Assembly (NCBI RefSeq): GCF_000349945.1 | Contig: NC_020516.1 | Location: 2,728,001 to 2,792,000 of the forward strand | Source of the DNA: Azoarcus sp. KH32C | GTDB lineage: Bacteria > Pseudomonadota > Gammaproteobacteria > Burkholderiales > Rhodocyclaceae | DNA: 64,000 nucleotides | Direction of reading: 5' to 3' | Part shown: positions 9,175-18,362 of the stretch, one piece after another | How the letters are laid out: the number at the start of each line of letters is the position of its first letter | How positions within the stretch are numbered: the stretch's first letter is position 1 | Notes under the pieces: generated by a model | Seen by the model: only the letters and a program-made list of their open reading frames with translations | Told to the model about the DNA's origin: nothing | Databases searched by the model: none | Position numbers and translations under genes: made by a program

Positions 9175-9468
9175 ATGATCTCAAAGCTAACCGCTTCCGA
9201 ACGGCAGGCCGCGCTAGCCGCCTTGCCGTTATGGGCCGAGATTCCCGACCGCGACGCAATCCACCGCTCGCTGCGCTTCAAGGACTTCAACGCAGCCTTC
9301 GCGTTTATGACGCGCGTGGCGCTGATGGCCGAAAAGATGGATCACCACCCGGAATGGTCCAACGTCTATAACCGGGTCGACATCACGCTCAGCACACACG
9401 ACGCAGGCGGCCTGAGCGAGCGCGACCTCGCGCTCGCCCAGTTCATCGATGCCGCCGCGCCGGAATAG
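9175..9468 (+). CDS. phhB: 4a-hydroxytetrahydrobiopterin dehydratase (PCD/DCoH)
   Basis: The 97-residue protein dehydrates 4a-hydroxytetrahydrobiopterin, recycling the cofactor of phenylalanine hydroxylase. The family signature EKMDHHPEWSNVYNRVDI is intact, with both active-site His, and HDAGGLSERD follows. AAGGAGGA at 9163-9170 fixes the start; an upstream in-frame extension to 9136 has no such site. No phhA is in the window, so a moonlighting or general pterin role is possible. It is convergent with metY, 23 bp away. Confidence 0.93.
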   Translation: MISKLTASERQAALAALPLWAEIPDRDAIHRSLRFKDFNAAFAFMTRVALMAEKMDHHPEWSNVYNRVDITLSTHDAGGLSERDLALAQFIDAAAPE

Positions 9469-9491
9469 GGCGCCGGCCGCGTATCTTCCCG

Positions 9492-10763
9492 TCAGGCGGC
9501 TGCCAGAGCCTGATCCAGGTCCGCGATCAGGTCGTCGATGTGCTCGATGCCGACCGACAGGCGGATCATGTCTTCCGACACGCCGGCGCGCACCAGTTCC
9601 TCGGGTGACAGCTGGCGATGGGTGGTTGAGGCCGGGTGGCAGGCGAGGGTCTTGCAGTCGCCGATATTGACCAGTCGGGTCACGAGCTTCAGCGCATCCT
9701 GGAAGCGACCTCCGCCTTCACGCCCGCCCTTGACGCCGAAAGTCAGGATGCCCGACGCACGGCCGCCCATGTAGCGGCGGACGAGCGGATAGTCGGCGTG
9801 ATCCTCGAGGCCCGCGTAGTTAACCCAGGTGACTTTCGGGTGAGCTTTCAGATGGGTCGCGATCTTCACCGCATTCGAGCAGATCCGGTCCATTCGCAGC
9901 GCCAGCGTCTCAATGCCCTGAAGGATCAGGAAGGCATTGAAGGGCGAAATCGCGGCGCCCATGTTGCGCAAGGGAACGACGCGGGCCCTGGCGATATAGG
10001 CCGCAGGACCAAGCGCTTCCGTATAGACCACGCCGTGATACGAAACATCCGGTTCGTTCAGCCGCTTGAAACGGGCCTTGTGTTCCGCCCAGGGGAACTT
10101 ACCTGAATCGACGATGATGCCGCCGATCGAGTTGCCGTGGCCGCCGAGGTATTTCGTCAGTGCATGGACGACAATATCCGCACCGTGTTCGAACGGGCGG
10201 CAAAGATACGGCGACGGTACGGTGTTGTCGACGATCACAGGCACGCCGTGACGATGGGCGACCTCCGCCAGTTTTTCGAAGTCCGTGATATTGCCGAGCG
10301 GGTTGCCGACCGATTCGCAAAATACGGCTTTCGTGCGATCGTCGATGAGCCGTTCGAATGCGTGCGGATCGCGATAATCGGCAAAGCGCACCTGGATGCC
10401 GTACTGCGGCAGCGTGTGCGCGAAGAGATTGTAGGTGCCGCCGTACAGCGTGCTCGACGTCACGATATTGTCGCCGGCTTCGGCAATCGTCAGGACGGCC
10501 CCCGTAATGGCTGCCATGCCCGAAGCCATCGCGAGCGCGGCGATTCCGCCTTCCATTGCCGCAACGCGTTTTTCGAGCACGTCCTGTGTCGGGTTCATGA
10601 TGCGGGTGTAGATGTTGCCCTGGACCTTCAGGTCGAACAGGTCCGCACCGTGCTGCGTATCGTCGAAAGCATATGACGTCGTCTGGTAGATAGGAACTGC
10701 GACCGCCCGGGTCGTCGGATCGGGCGAATAGCCACCATGTACGGCGAGCGTTTCAAGTTTCAT
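9492..10763 (-). CDS. metY: O-acetylhomoserine aminocarboxypropyltransferase (sulfhydrylase)
   Basis: This 423-residue PLP enzyme of the Cys/Met metabolism family makes homocysteine from O-acetylhomoserine and sulfide. It begins METLAVHGGYSPDP-like (MKLETLAVHGG); the PLP lysine is in HALTKYLGGHGNSIGG, and LACHPASTTHRQLSPEE is typical of MetY rather than MetB. It is a single-gene unit. The AT-rich upstream region contains a 10-bp inverted repeat at 10861-10893 that may be an operator. No SAM riboswitch was recognised. Confidence 0.95.
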   Translation of the reverse strand: MKLETLAVHGGYSPDPTTRAVAVPIYQTTSYAFDDTQHGADLFDLKVQGNIYTRIMNPTQDVLEKRVAAMEGGIAALAMASGMAAITGAVLTIAEAGDNIVTSSTLYGGTYNLFAHTLPQYGIQVRFADYRDPHAFERLIDDRTKAVFCESVGNPLGNITDFEKLAEVAHRHGVPVIVDNTVPSPYLCRPFEHGADIVVHALTKYLGGHGNSIGGIIVDSGKFPWAEHKARFKRLNEPDVSYHGVVYTEALGPAAYIARARVVPLRNMGAAISPFNAFLILQGIETLALRMDRICSNAVKIATHLKAHPKVTWVNYAGLEDHADYPLVRRYMGGRASGILTFGVKGGREGGGRFQDALKLVTRLVNIGDCKTLACHPASTTHRQLSPEELVRAGVSEDMIRLSVGIEHIDDLIADLDQALAAA

Positions 10764-10860
10764 GCGTCGGTCTCCTTGTAGGCACGATGCCGCTTTGAAT
10801 AGCGTGGCAAGTATAGCGACACGCCGAATTGATCAAAAACGATAGCAAACAAATACCTAG

Positions 10861-10893
10861 AATACCCGATATTAGTACCCAGAATCGGGTATT
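10861..10893. repeat. 10-bp inverted repeat between metY and an orphan gene
   Basis: AATACCCGAT (10861-10870) and ATCGGGTATT (10884-10893) are perfect inverted copies 13 bp apart. A direct repeat, TACCTAGAAT / TACCCAGAAT, at 10854 and 10876 overlaps them with a 22-bp period (two helical turns). The stretch is AT-rich and lies between divergent genes (metY start 10763, orphan start 11022). It looks like a regulator binding region; the regulator is unknown. Confidence 0.55.
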
Positions 10894-11021
10894 TGACTTC
10901 AAATGTTACCCAAATCGAATTGCCAGGTTAGTCAAAATTCTGCAAACTAAAATCTTCGGTAGAACAGGCAGCGAACGGGTTCGTAGAAACCGGCTGCAAT
11001 ACTTCGCGGGAGGGGGAAAGA

Positions 11022-11381
11022 ATGGAGACGTTGGCGCAGGGCGAAAAGGTGGCAACCTGGCTGGAGTTGGCAGTCGCCCCGGAGTGGCGACGAAATGGAT
11101 TCAAGGTACGGGTCCATGCCGTCGGGCTCGAACAGGGGGGATGCTATACCATTTCGCTCGATGATCGCTGGCTATGCATGAGCAATGGCGGAATCACCGT
11201 GTTCCACGGGCTCAGCACCGCGTTGCATTTTCTGAAGTTGCACGGAATCGAAAACTTCGAACCCGGCGAGGCGGTCGATCAACGCTTCGCAAGCCAGGTG
11301 ATCCGTTACTGCCTATGCACGGACAAGGGCAACACCTTGCTCCGTTGCAACTGCGCGCAACGCTGCCGCCTCACTCACTGA
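11022..11381 (+). CDS. Hypothetical protein with Cys-rich C-terminus
   Basis: The product is 119 residues with no family I recognise. GGGAGGGGGAAAG lies just before the ATG. The body is mixed alpha/beta (WLELAVAPEWRRNGFKVRV, CYTISLDDRWLCMSNGG, FHGLSTALHFLKLHGI). The tail carries CLC, then CNC and a further Cys (CLCTDKGNTLLRCNCAQRC), a possible metal site or disulfide cluster. The stop overlaps the end of convergent pabB by 7 bp. Coding potential rests on the ribosome site and on an amino-acid composition that looks natural. Confidence 0.6.
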   Translation: METLAQGEKVATWLELAVAPEWRRNGFKVRVHAVGLEQGGCYTISLDDRWLCMSNGGITVFHGLSTALHFLKLHGIENFEPGEAVDQRFASQVIRYCLCTDKGNTLLRCNCAQRCRLTH

Positions 11382-13159
11382 GTTTGCACAAGGCGGGCCG
11401 GCACGAGCCCGCGCAAGGCGTTTGACAGATGGATCACACTGGCGGCCCGCAGGTCGGCCAGCGTGAGACGCTGTTCGAATGCCACGCCCTCGTCGAGCAG
11501 CTTTCGGCGATAGACGCCGTCCAGCACACCGCTTGCGAGCGGGGGAGTGAGCAGATGGCCGTCTCCGCTGTCGAGATACAGCGTCGAGCGCGCGCCTTCC
11601 GCCACCTCTCCGTCCTCGTTGAGAAAGATCACGTCGAAGTGGCCACCCGCCATGGCTCTGCGCAGTTCTCGATCGTAGCGTTCGCGGGCAGTTGTCTTGT
11701 GCCGTTGCAGCAGATCGGTGCTCGACACGCGTTCCTGCGACAGGATTACGGTGGGGAGGGGGCTCAAGGGGATCGCGTCGAGCCCGGCGACGATCACGGC
11801 AATCGACCCGTCGGCCGAAAGCTCAAGGCGAACCCGATGAGTGCCGGCGAGGCCGGATGCCACCTCATCGAGCTTTCGGCACACGGCTTGCCGATCGAAG
11901 GCAAAACCGAGCTCCGCCGCTGAGCGCTGCAACCTCGCCAGATGTCCTTCGAGCAGCGGATACGGATCGGGCATCCCGGCTTCGCAACGCAGAGTCTCGA
12001 TGAGGCCGAATGCGGGTTTCAGGCCTGTTGCGAAGCGCCCTTTGAGCAGACATTCGGCCCATTCGGCAGCCGGGTCGGAGTCGGCGACGATTCCGCTCCC
12101 GATGCCGAGCCGGACATCCCCGGAGCCCGCGATTTCGAGCGTGCGGATCGGCACGCTGAGGCGGAAATCGCCGTCCGGTGCCAGCCATCCCAGACCGCCG
12201 CAGTAGATGCCACGCGGCTCTTCCTCCAAATCGTGGATGATTTCCATCGCGCGGATCTTCGGCGCCCCTGTAATCGAACCGCAGGGGAAGAGGGCACGCA
12301 GGATGTCCCCGAAGGGCGCGGAAACAGGGCTTGCCGTGACGGTCGAAGTCATCTGCCAGACGCTCGGATAGGGTTCGACGTCGAAAAGGCTTTCAACACG
12401 GACTCCGCCCGCCGGGGCGAGTCTTCCGAGATCGTTGCGAATCAGATCAACGATCATGACGTTTTCCGCGCGATTCTTTTCGGATCCCGCCAAGGCCCGG
12501 GGATCGCTGTCGCGCGGAGCGGTACCTTTCATCGGTCGACAGACGAGTCGCTCGCCTTTTCGTTCGACAAAGAGCTCAGGGGAGCGGGACAAAATCGTCC
12601 CGTCAGGGTCGTGCACCAGAGCGCCGTATTTGACCGGCTGAGCGTCCCGCAGCGCCTTGTACAAGGCTATCGGACTGCCGTAGGCCTTTGCCCGCATCGA
12701 GAAGGTGAAATTGACCTGATAGCAATCGCCGGCGGCGATCAGCTGCTGAATGCAAGACACTCTTTCGACATATTTTTTGAACTGAAGTGTCGCCGAGATC
12801 CGGGCAAGTCCGGCGACTCGCTCATGTTCGTCCTGTGCCAAAAGCGAGGCGTCGATCCTGCCTGTTGTCTCTTCCGCACCGAGTCGTTCGGAGTCTTTGA
12901 AAACCCATGCGGTCAGCAATGCTGTGCCGGGCTGCAGGAAAGAATGCAGTCGCGGCTCCAGTGCGTAGCCAAGCTCGTAGCGAAGCGCGAGGGCCACCCA
13001 ATGGCCCTTTTCGCGTCGGGCTTCGATTCGAGCCAAGACATCCGGGAGCAAAGCCGGATCATTACATTCGACGCGCTCGACGAGCCCGGTCAGCAGAAGA
13101 TCGCCCGTGCCGTCCAGGTTATTGTCGAACAGAGCAAAACAGCTGGCGTTATCGAACAT
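11375..13159 (-). CDS. pabB: Aminodeoxychorismate synthase I fused to aminodeoxychorismate lyase (PabB-PabC)
   Basis: About 594 residues form a bifunctional p-aminobenzoate enzyme for folate synthesis. The N-terminal two thirds are the chorismate-binding domain, with GDCYQVNFTF, MKGTAPR, NRAENVMIVDLIRNDLGR, FPCGSITGAPKIRAMEII and GIGSGIVADSDP. The C-terminal third is a PLP lyase of aminotransferase class IV, with the lysine in QRHKTTARERYD and an EGARSTLYL segment. The start at 13159 (MFDNASCFALFDN) is preferred because the upstream extension to 13231 is Pro/Arg-rich and noncoding in character; the Shine-Dalgarno is weak. The glutaminase subunit (PabA) is not in the window. Confidence 0.93.
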   Translation of the reverse strand: MFDNASCFALFDNNLDGTGDLLLTGLVERVECNDPALLPDVLARIEARREKGHWVALALRYELGYALEPRLHSFLQPGTALLTAWVFKDSERLGAEETTGRIDASLLAQDEHERVAGLARISATLQFKKYVERVSCIQQLIAAGDCYQVNFTFSMRAKAYGSPIALYKALRDAQPVKYGALVHDPDGTILSRSPELFVERKGERLVCRPMKGTAPRDSDPRALAGSEKNRAENVMIVDLIRNDLGRLAPAGGVRVESLFDVEPYPSVWQMTSTVTASPVSAPFGDILRALFPCGSITGAPKIRAMEIIHDLEEEPRGIYCGGLGWLAPDGDFRLSVPIRTLEIAGSGDVRLGIGSGIVADSDPAAEWAECLLKGRFATGLKPAFGLIETLRCEAGMPDPYPLLEGHLARLQRSAAELGFAFDRQAVCRKLDEVASGLAGTHRVRLELSADGSIAVIVAGLDAIPLSPLPTVILSQERVSSTDLLQRHKTTARERYDRELRRAMAGGHFDVIFLNEDGEVAEGARSTLYLDSGDGHLLTPPLASGVLDGVYRRKLLDEGVAFEQRLTLADLRAASVIHLSNALRGLVPARLVQTQ

Positions 13160-13422
13160 CGGAAAATCTACGGTGGGTGGAGGAGTCCGGCCGCGCGGGC
13201 CCGGAATGCGCGGCGATCCGTTGCACCTCACGAGGATGGGGATCTTACCGCATGCAGCCGAGGTCCGCCGGAGGATGGCGCGTGCGGGTAAAGGGCATCA
13301 AGTCATTTCCGCGAGCCGCGAGATCGGGTCGATGTGTTTGGCATTTCTTGTCGAAAATCGAATATCATTACCATTCAAGAATAATTCCTCTCATCTCTCT
13401 GCTGAAGGGCTGGCCGCGCCTG

Positions 13423-14679
13423 ATGCTTCGATCCCGCATCACATTGTCCATTTTTCTCGTGGTGGCGTTTTCGGCCCTGACCACGATTGGTCTCTGGATG
13501 CTCGACGGAGTGCTCGCCGCGGGTGAAATCGATCAACGCTCAAGCGCCGCCGACAGTATCTTCCTGCCGTTTCTGCTTGTCTCCCTGACCTTGCTTGCGT
13601 TTGTCGTAGCGTGGGCCATCTGGCCGCTGCTGCGCGCGCGCAGTAGTTCGCAACTTTATTTCCTTCGGGGTGATTTCGCCGGGCGACGCCGATATGGTCG
13701 GCGCCGGGGCGGTGCGGGTGAACGTTCGCGGAGCGAGGTCGCCAACTGCTTTTTCCCGATCAGCGAATACTCGCTTGAAACCTATAAGGCGGCGATGGAT
13801 CTTGCTCCGGCCGCAATCATTATCACCAACTCGCGCGGCCGCATCGAATACGCCAATGACACGTTTGTGAAGAGCTCGGGTTACGAGCGGGAAGAGATCA
13901 TCGGCCGCAGCCCGGCCATGTTCCAGTCAGGACGTACCGATGACGCGGTGTACCGGAGTCTTTGGCAGACGATCCTGTCCGGCCACGTGTGGCGCGGCGA
14001 AGTGCTGAATCGGCGCAAGAATGGCGATGAATGCTGGGACAACATCGCGATTTCGCCGCTGCGGGATCGCTTCGGCCGGATTTCGCATTTCGTTGCGGTG
14101 CGGGAAGACGTCACGGAACGAAAGGGGCGGGAGGAAGACCTGCGGCAGCTCGCGCAGATCGATCCGCTGACCGGTATCGGTAATCGTCGCTTCCTGCTCG
14201 AACGTGCGGAACACGAACAGATGCGAGCCGAACGCTTTGGAACGCCGTTGTCCGTGTTGCTGCTCGACATCGATCATTTCAAGCAGATCAACGATCGGCA
14301 CGGGCATGCGGCCGGCGATGAAACGATCCGCCAGGTCGCTCGTGCCTGTGTCGAAACCGTGCGGGAGATCGATGTCGTCGGGCGCTACGGCGGCGAGGAA
14401 TTCGTGATCGTGCTGCCGGGTACGGACCTCGACGGGGCGCGAGAACTTGCGGAGCGTCTTCGCACCACCATTGCCGGCATCGCCCTGCCCGGATCCGACG
14501 GCAATCCCTTCGAATTGACCGCCAGCATCGGCGTGGCAACCTACGGGCCGGGCGACGAACTCGAACACCTTCTTGCGGCAGCAGACGCGGCCCTCTATCG
14601 AGCGAAGAGTCTTGGGCGAAACCGAGTCATTGCCGTTACCGACGGCTTCGAACTGAAAGGCCGTCCCGGCGCGAATTGA
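13423..14679 (+). CDS. PAS-GGDEF diguanylate cyclase, membrane bound
   Basis: This is a c-di-GMP synthase of about 418 residues. Two N-terminal membrane segments (ITLSIFLVVAFSALTTIGLW; FLPFLLVSLTLLAFVVAWAIW) precede a PAS domain with PAC (YKAAMDLAPAAIIITNSRGRIEYAND to REDVTERKGREED). A catalytic GGDEF domain follows, with RYGGEEF and an intact I-site, REID, five residues upstream, so product inhibition is expected. The start at 13423 gives the first membrane helix directly; the ribosome site is weak, and the ORF upstream of it reads as antisense to pabB. Confidence 0.88.
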   Translation: MLRSRITLSIFLVVAFSALTTIGLWMLDGVLAAGEIDQRSSAADSIFLPFLLVSLTLLAFVVAWAIWPLLRARSSSQLYFLRGDFAGRRRYGRRRGGAGERSRSEVANCFFPISEYSLETYKAAMDLAPAAIIITNSRGRIEYANDTFVKSSGYEREEIIGRSPAMFQSGRTDDAVYRSLWQTILSGHVWRGEVLNRRKNGDECWDNIAISPLRDRFGRISHFVAVREDVTERKGREEDLRQLAQIDPLTGIGNRRFLLERAEHEQMRAERFGTPLSVLLLDIDHFKQINDRHGHAAGDETIRQVARACVETVREIDVVGRYGGEEFVIVLPGTDLDGARELAERLRTTIAGIALPGSDGNPFELTASIGVATYGPGDELEHLLAAADAALYRAKSLGRNRVIAVTDGFELKGRPGAN

Positions 14680-14682
14680 CGC

Positions 14683-14918
14683 TTATCCCCATCCTACGTG
14701 AGCAGTGCTGTGGATAAGGTGTTGGGATGCGCGGTAGCTATCTGAAGCAAAAGGGAATGTTTCGTCTGCTCAAAATCCGGGCAATATTTCGAGGGCATTG
14801 ACGATTGGCCCTTCCGGATATCCCCAAGCGCCGTGAGCAGCTTTGTGGATAACTTGTGGGGATGGCGGCTATTTCCCTGACCCACAAGGCAATGTTGCGG
14901 CTGCGCAAAAATGAGGCA
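14683..14918. repeat. Two imperfect tandem units, about 135 bp apart, each with a DnaA box
   Basis: Two related units occupy the 320-bp gap before the M61 peptidase. Both contain TATCCCCA, then CGTGAGCAG (14697 and 14832), then TGTGGATAA (14709-14717 and 14844-14852), then a TTGGGATG or TGGGGATG arm, GCGG, GCAATGTT-like and CTGCNCAAAA-like blocks. TGTGGATAA is the reverse complement of the DnaA-box consensus TTATCCACA. In each unit ATCCCCA and TGGGAT/TGGGGAT flank the box as an inverted repeat. No oriC genes (dnaA, dnaN, parAB) are nearby. The end of this gap holds a TAAAAT promoter-like hexamer at 14963. Confidence 0.6.
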
Positions 14919-14999
14919 TCGGCGCAACGGGTGCAATTGCTGAGCAGGGCCGCGCGACCGGCTAAAATGACGGCCTTTCCGCTTGAGCCTGCGTGCACA

Positions 15000-16817
15000 A
15001 TGCCGACATCCGGTCCTTCTCCTGTTCGCTATTCGATCAATCCCGTCAATCCCGAAGCGCACCTGTTCGAGGTAACCTGCACGGTCGCCGACCCGGATCT
15101 GTCGGGGCAAGTATTCCGCCTACCCGCTTGGATTCCCGGGAGTTACATGATCCGCGAGTTCGCGCGAAACATCGTGACGCTTCATGCAACATCCGCGCAC
15201 AAGCCGGTCGCGATCGAAAAGCTTGACAAGCACACCTGGCGCGCAGCACCGCTGCCGGAGGGCGAGGCGCTGACGCTGACCTACGTCGTTTATGCCTGGG
15301 ATCTTTCGGTGCGCGCCGCTCATCTCGATGCGACGCACGGTTTCTTCAATGGCACGAGCGTGTTTCTCGCCGTCGACGGTCGAACGGATCGCCCTTGTCT
15401 CGTTGAACTGCAGCCACCGCGGAAGGAACTGCTGAAGACATGGCGGGTCGCTACCACACTCCCGCGAGCCGTCGAGCAGACCGATGCGGCGGCACCGATG
15501 GGCTTCGGACTCTACCGCGCCGACAATTACGATGAATTGGTCGATCACCCGGTTGAAATGGGGACGTTCGATCACGTGTCGTTCGAGGCGGGCGGTATCT
15601 TGCACGAGATCGCCATTACTGGACGTCATGATTGCGATACCGAGCGTCTCTGCAAGGATTTGTCGCGAATCTGCAGCTGGCAGATCGAGCTTTTCGGCCG
15701 ACCCGCACCGGTTCAACGATACCTGTTCCTCGCGATGATCGTCGGCGACGGTTATGGCGGGCTCGAACATCGTTCGTCGACCGCGCTTTTGGCGAGCCGG
15801 GCCGATCTGCCCTACCGGGGAATGAACGGCGAGTCGGACGGCTACAAGAACTTCCTGGGCCTTTGCAGCCACGAATATTTCCATACGTGGAACGTCAAGA
15901 GAATCAAGCCCGCGGCCTTTACGCCCTATGATCTCGCCAACGAGAACTACACGCGACTGCTCTGGGCATTCGAAGGCTTCACCTCCTACTACGACGACCT
16001 CGCCCTGGTGCGCTCGGGCGTCATCGCGATCGAAGATTATCTCGCGCTGCTCGGCAAGACCATTTCAGGCGTTCTGCGCACCAGCGGCCGACTGAAGCAG
16101 AGCGTGGCCGAGTCGTCCTTCGACGCCTGGATCAAGTATTACCGGCAGGACGAAAATGCCCCGAACGCAATCGTCAGCTACTACGCGAAGGGTGCGATGA
16201 TCGCACTCGCACTCGATCTGCAGTTGCGCAAGGCGAGCGCGGGGCGGGTGAGCCTTGATGACGTCATGCGTCTGCTTTGGCAGCGCCACGGTCTGACGGG
16301 AAAGGGCGTGCCTGAGGGTGGCTTGTTTGCGCTCGTCCACGAGGTCGGAGAGCGCGGGGCGGTCGGAAGCGGGCGGCGCATCGGCCGTTGGCTGCGTGAG
16401 GCGGTCGAGGGGACAGACGACCTTCCGCTCAAAAAACTGCTCAAGCCCTTCGGCATCACGTGGCAGGCCGAACCGAGCGCCAAACGGCCCACGCTGGGGA
16501 TCAAACTCGCAGGCGGCAACGGCGAGGCCAAGCTCGCAAACGTATTCGACGACGGGCCTGCCCAACGCGCCGGCTTGTCGGCAGGAGACGTTCTGATCGC
16601 TATCGACGGCCTCAAGGTCAGCAGCGGCAGTCTGGACGCCGCGATCGCGCGGCGCGCAGCCGGTGAGCAAATCAGGATCCACGCATTCCGGCGTGACGAG
16701 CTGATGGAGTTCGATGTCACTCTGGAGGCGGCGCCGGCGGATACGGTCAAGCTTTCGCCGCTCAAGCGCCCGTCCCCGACGACGGGGGCTTTGCGCAAGG
16801 GGTGGCTGGGCGCGTAA
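15000..16817 (+). CDS. M61 family metallopeptidase with PDZ domain
   Basis: This 605-residue zinc peptidase belongs to the glycyl-aminopeptidase-like M61 family. The zinc motif is in SHEYFHTWNVKR and the third ligand Glu is in LLWAFEGFTSYYDD. A C-terminal PDZ domain (LGIKLAGGNGEAKLANVFDDGPAQRAG in part, then GDVLIAIDGLKV) may present substrate. No signal peptide is evident with this start, suggesting a cytoplasmic location. ATG 15000 was chosen because family members begin close to RYSINPVNPEAHLFEV; 14967 would add 11 residues. An upstream start at 14856 would run through the repeat region and is unlikely. Confidence 0.92.
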   Translation: MPTSGPSPVRYSINPVNPEAHLFEVTCTVADPDLSGQVFRLPAWIPGSYMIREFARNIVTLHATSAHKPVAIEKLDKHTWRAAPLPEGEALTLTYVVYAWDLSVRAAHLDATHGFFNGTSVFLAVDGRTDRPCLVELQPPRKELLKTWRVATTLPRAVEQTDAAAPMGFGLYRADNYDELVDHPVEMGTFDHVSFEAGGILHEIAITGRHDCDTERLCKDLSRICSWQIELFGRPAPVQRYLFLAMIVGDGYGGLEHRSSTALLASRADLPYRGMNGESDGYKNFLGLCSHEYFHTWNVKRIKPAAFTPYDLANENYTRLLWAFEGFTSYYDDLALVRSGVIAIEDYLALLGKTISGVLRTSGRLKQSVAESSFDAWIKYYRQDENAPNAIVSYYAKGAMIALALDLQLRKASAGRVSLDDVMRLLWQRHGLTGKGVPEGGLFALVHEVGERGAVGSGRRIGRWLREAVEGTDDLPLKKLLKPFGITWQAEPSAKRPTLGIKLAGGNGEAKLANVFDDGPAQRAGLSAGDVLIAIDGLKVSSGSLDAAIARRAAGEQIRIHAFRRDELMEFDVTLEAAPADTVKLSPLKRPSPTTGALRKGWLGA

Positions 16818-16821
16818 TCAA

Positions 16822-18213
16822 TCAGGCGGCCTGCGCGTGCTGTGTAGATGGGGGCGTCGCTTGCTGGCGACGGGTGATGATCTGCAGCAAAGTACCGAAC
16901 AGGATCGATGCAAGCACGGTCGAAATCACGCCGGCTTCCCAGAAGCCTGCGACGTTGGGGGCCTCTTCACGGCCTGGGGCATGGAAGGCGAGCCAGTATC
17001 CACCAACCAGTCCGACGCCCCAAAAGCACACCGCGTGCATCAGCATCGGCACGAAGGTCACCTTGTAGCCGCGGAGCGCGTGTGCGGCCACGGTCTGGAC
17101 AGCATCGAAAAGCTGGTAGATGCACACGTAGACGATCAGCGCCAGAGCGACGGTGCGTACCATCGGATCGTCCGAGAACAGCCCTATGACGCGTTCCCGC
17201 GCCAACCATAGGCCGACGCCGATAAGCGACACGAGCGCCGAGGTCAGGAGCATTCCGACCCGCACCGTCGCCCGGGCGCGGCCCCATTCACGAGCGCCTG
17301 CGGCCTGACCGACCAGTACGAGGGTCGCAATGGACATCGCGAGCGGCAGCATATAGACCAGGGCGGCGAGGTTCGCGACGATCCGGTGACCCGCCACCGG
17401 CTCTGCGCCGAGGCGAGCGGCAAACAGGGATATCAGCGTAAACGAGGAAACCTCGATGAAGGTGGAGAGACCCATCGGGATCCCGAGGCGAAGCAGCGCG
17501 AGGAGTTCCGTTCGACGCGGGCCGCACCAATTGGCCAGCAGCCGGTAGGGCCGATAGAACGGATTGCGCAAGAGGTAGACCGTCGCGCAAGTGAGTCCGA
17601 GCCAGTTCACACAGGCGGTCGAGATGCCGCTGCCGAGCACGCCGAGCGGCGGCAGCCACAGGTGGCCATGTACGAGCGCCCAGGCGAGCGGAATGTGAGT
17701 CATCGCGACGGTCAGGCTGATGGCCATCAGTACGCGCGGCCTTCCCAGTGCGTTGTTGAATGCGTAGAAGGTGCGGTAGAGCAGGACGGCAGGAAGCCCC
17801 GCGGCCGTGGCGAGCAGATATCCGCGAGTCCGTGTACTGACATCTCCGGGAACTCCGGTCAGTTCGAGCAGACGATCGGGGAACGCGAGCAGGATCATGC
17901 CCGGCACAGCGAGCATCAGGGCAAGCCAGAGGCCTTGCTGCAGGGTCGGGCCGATTTCCGCGATGCGTCCGGCGCCGTAATGATGGGCCACCGTGGGTGC
18001 GACCGCCTGCAGCACACCGACGAGCAGCATCGCGACGGATATGTAGAGCCCGCTTCCCACCGCGACAGCGGCGAGGTCGAGAGTACCAAAGCGGCCGACG
18101 ATCACGGTGTCCGCAACCATCATGCTCATGGACAGCAACTGGGCAATCAGCACGGGCCAGGCCTGATGGAGCAGGCGGCGGGCGATCTCGGGGGACGAAT
18201 CTGGAGAGCTCAC
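16822..18213 (-). CDS. norM: MATE family multidrug efflux transporter (NorM-like)
   Basis: This inner-membrane cation/drug antiporter has about 463 residues and 12 helices in two MATE repeats (ARRLLHQAWPVLIAQLLSMS and LLALLRLGIPMGLSTFIEVS begin them). No ATG lies before the first helix. GTG 18213 gives the usual NorM length; GTG 18315 would add 34 Pro-rich residues that do not look like protein. It follows lexA on the same strand; with no SOS box of its own, it could be read through from the lexA promoter. Confidence 0.9.
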   Translation of the reverse strand: MSSPDSSPEIARRLLHQAWPVLIAQLLSMSMMVADTVIVGRFGTLDLAAVAVGSGLYISVAMLLVGVLQAVAPTVAHHYGAGRIAEIGPTLQQGLWLALMLAVPGMILLAFPDRLLELTGVPGDVSTRTRGYLLATAAGLPAVLLYRTFYAFNNALGRPRVLMAISLTVAMTHIPLAWALVHGHLWLPPLGVLGSGISTACVNWLGLTCATVYLLRNPFYRPYRLLANWCGPRRTELLALLRLGIPMGLSTFIEVSSFTLISLFAARLGAEPVAGHRIVANLAALVYMLPLAMSIATLVLVGQAAGAREWGRARATVRVGMLLTSALVSLIGVGLWLARERVIGLFSDDPMVRTVALALIVYVCIYQLFDAVQTVAAHALRGYKVTFVPMLMHAVCFWGVGLVGGYWLAFHAPGREEAPNVAGFWEAGVISTVLASILFGTLLQIITRRQQATPPSTQHAQAA

Positions 18214-18362
18214 GGGTATGGCCGGAGTTGGGGAGCGAGGGGCCGGCGGCCCGTTGTGTTCCGGAACGGGAGTCAGTTTAGCCAACACGGGCAACCGGAT
18301 GCCATGGGCAAGCACGGCTGTTGCGGTTCGGTGCGCCCGGATCCCGTGGGCTTTAGCCGACC

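Noticed and set aside
10828..10836. TTGATCAA upstream of metY as an FNR site
   Set aside because: The half-sites have no four-base spacer, so it is not an FNR geometry.
13361..13390. Fur-box-like AT-rich stretch upstream of the PAS-GGDEF gene
   Set aside because: Too few matches to the 19-bp consensus to support a site.
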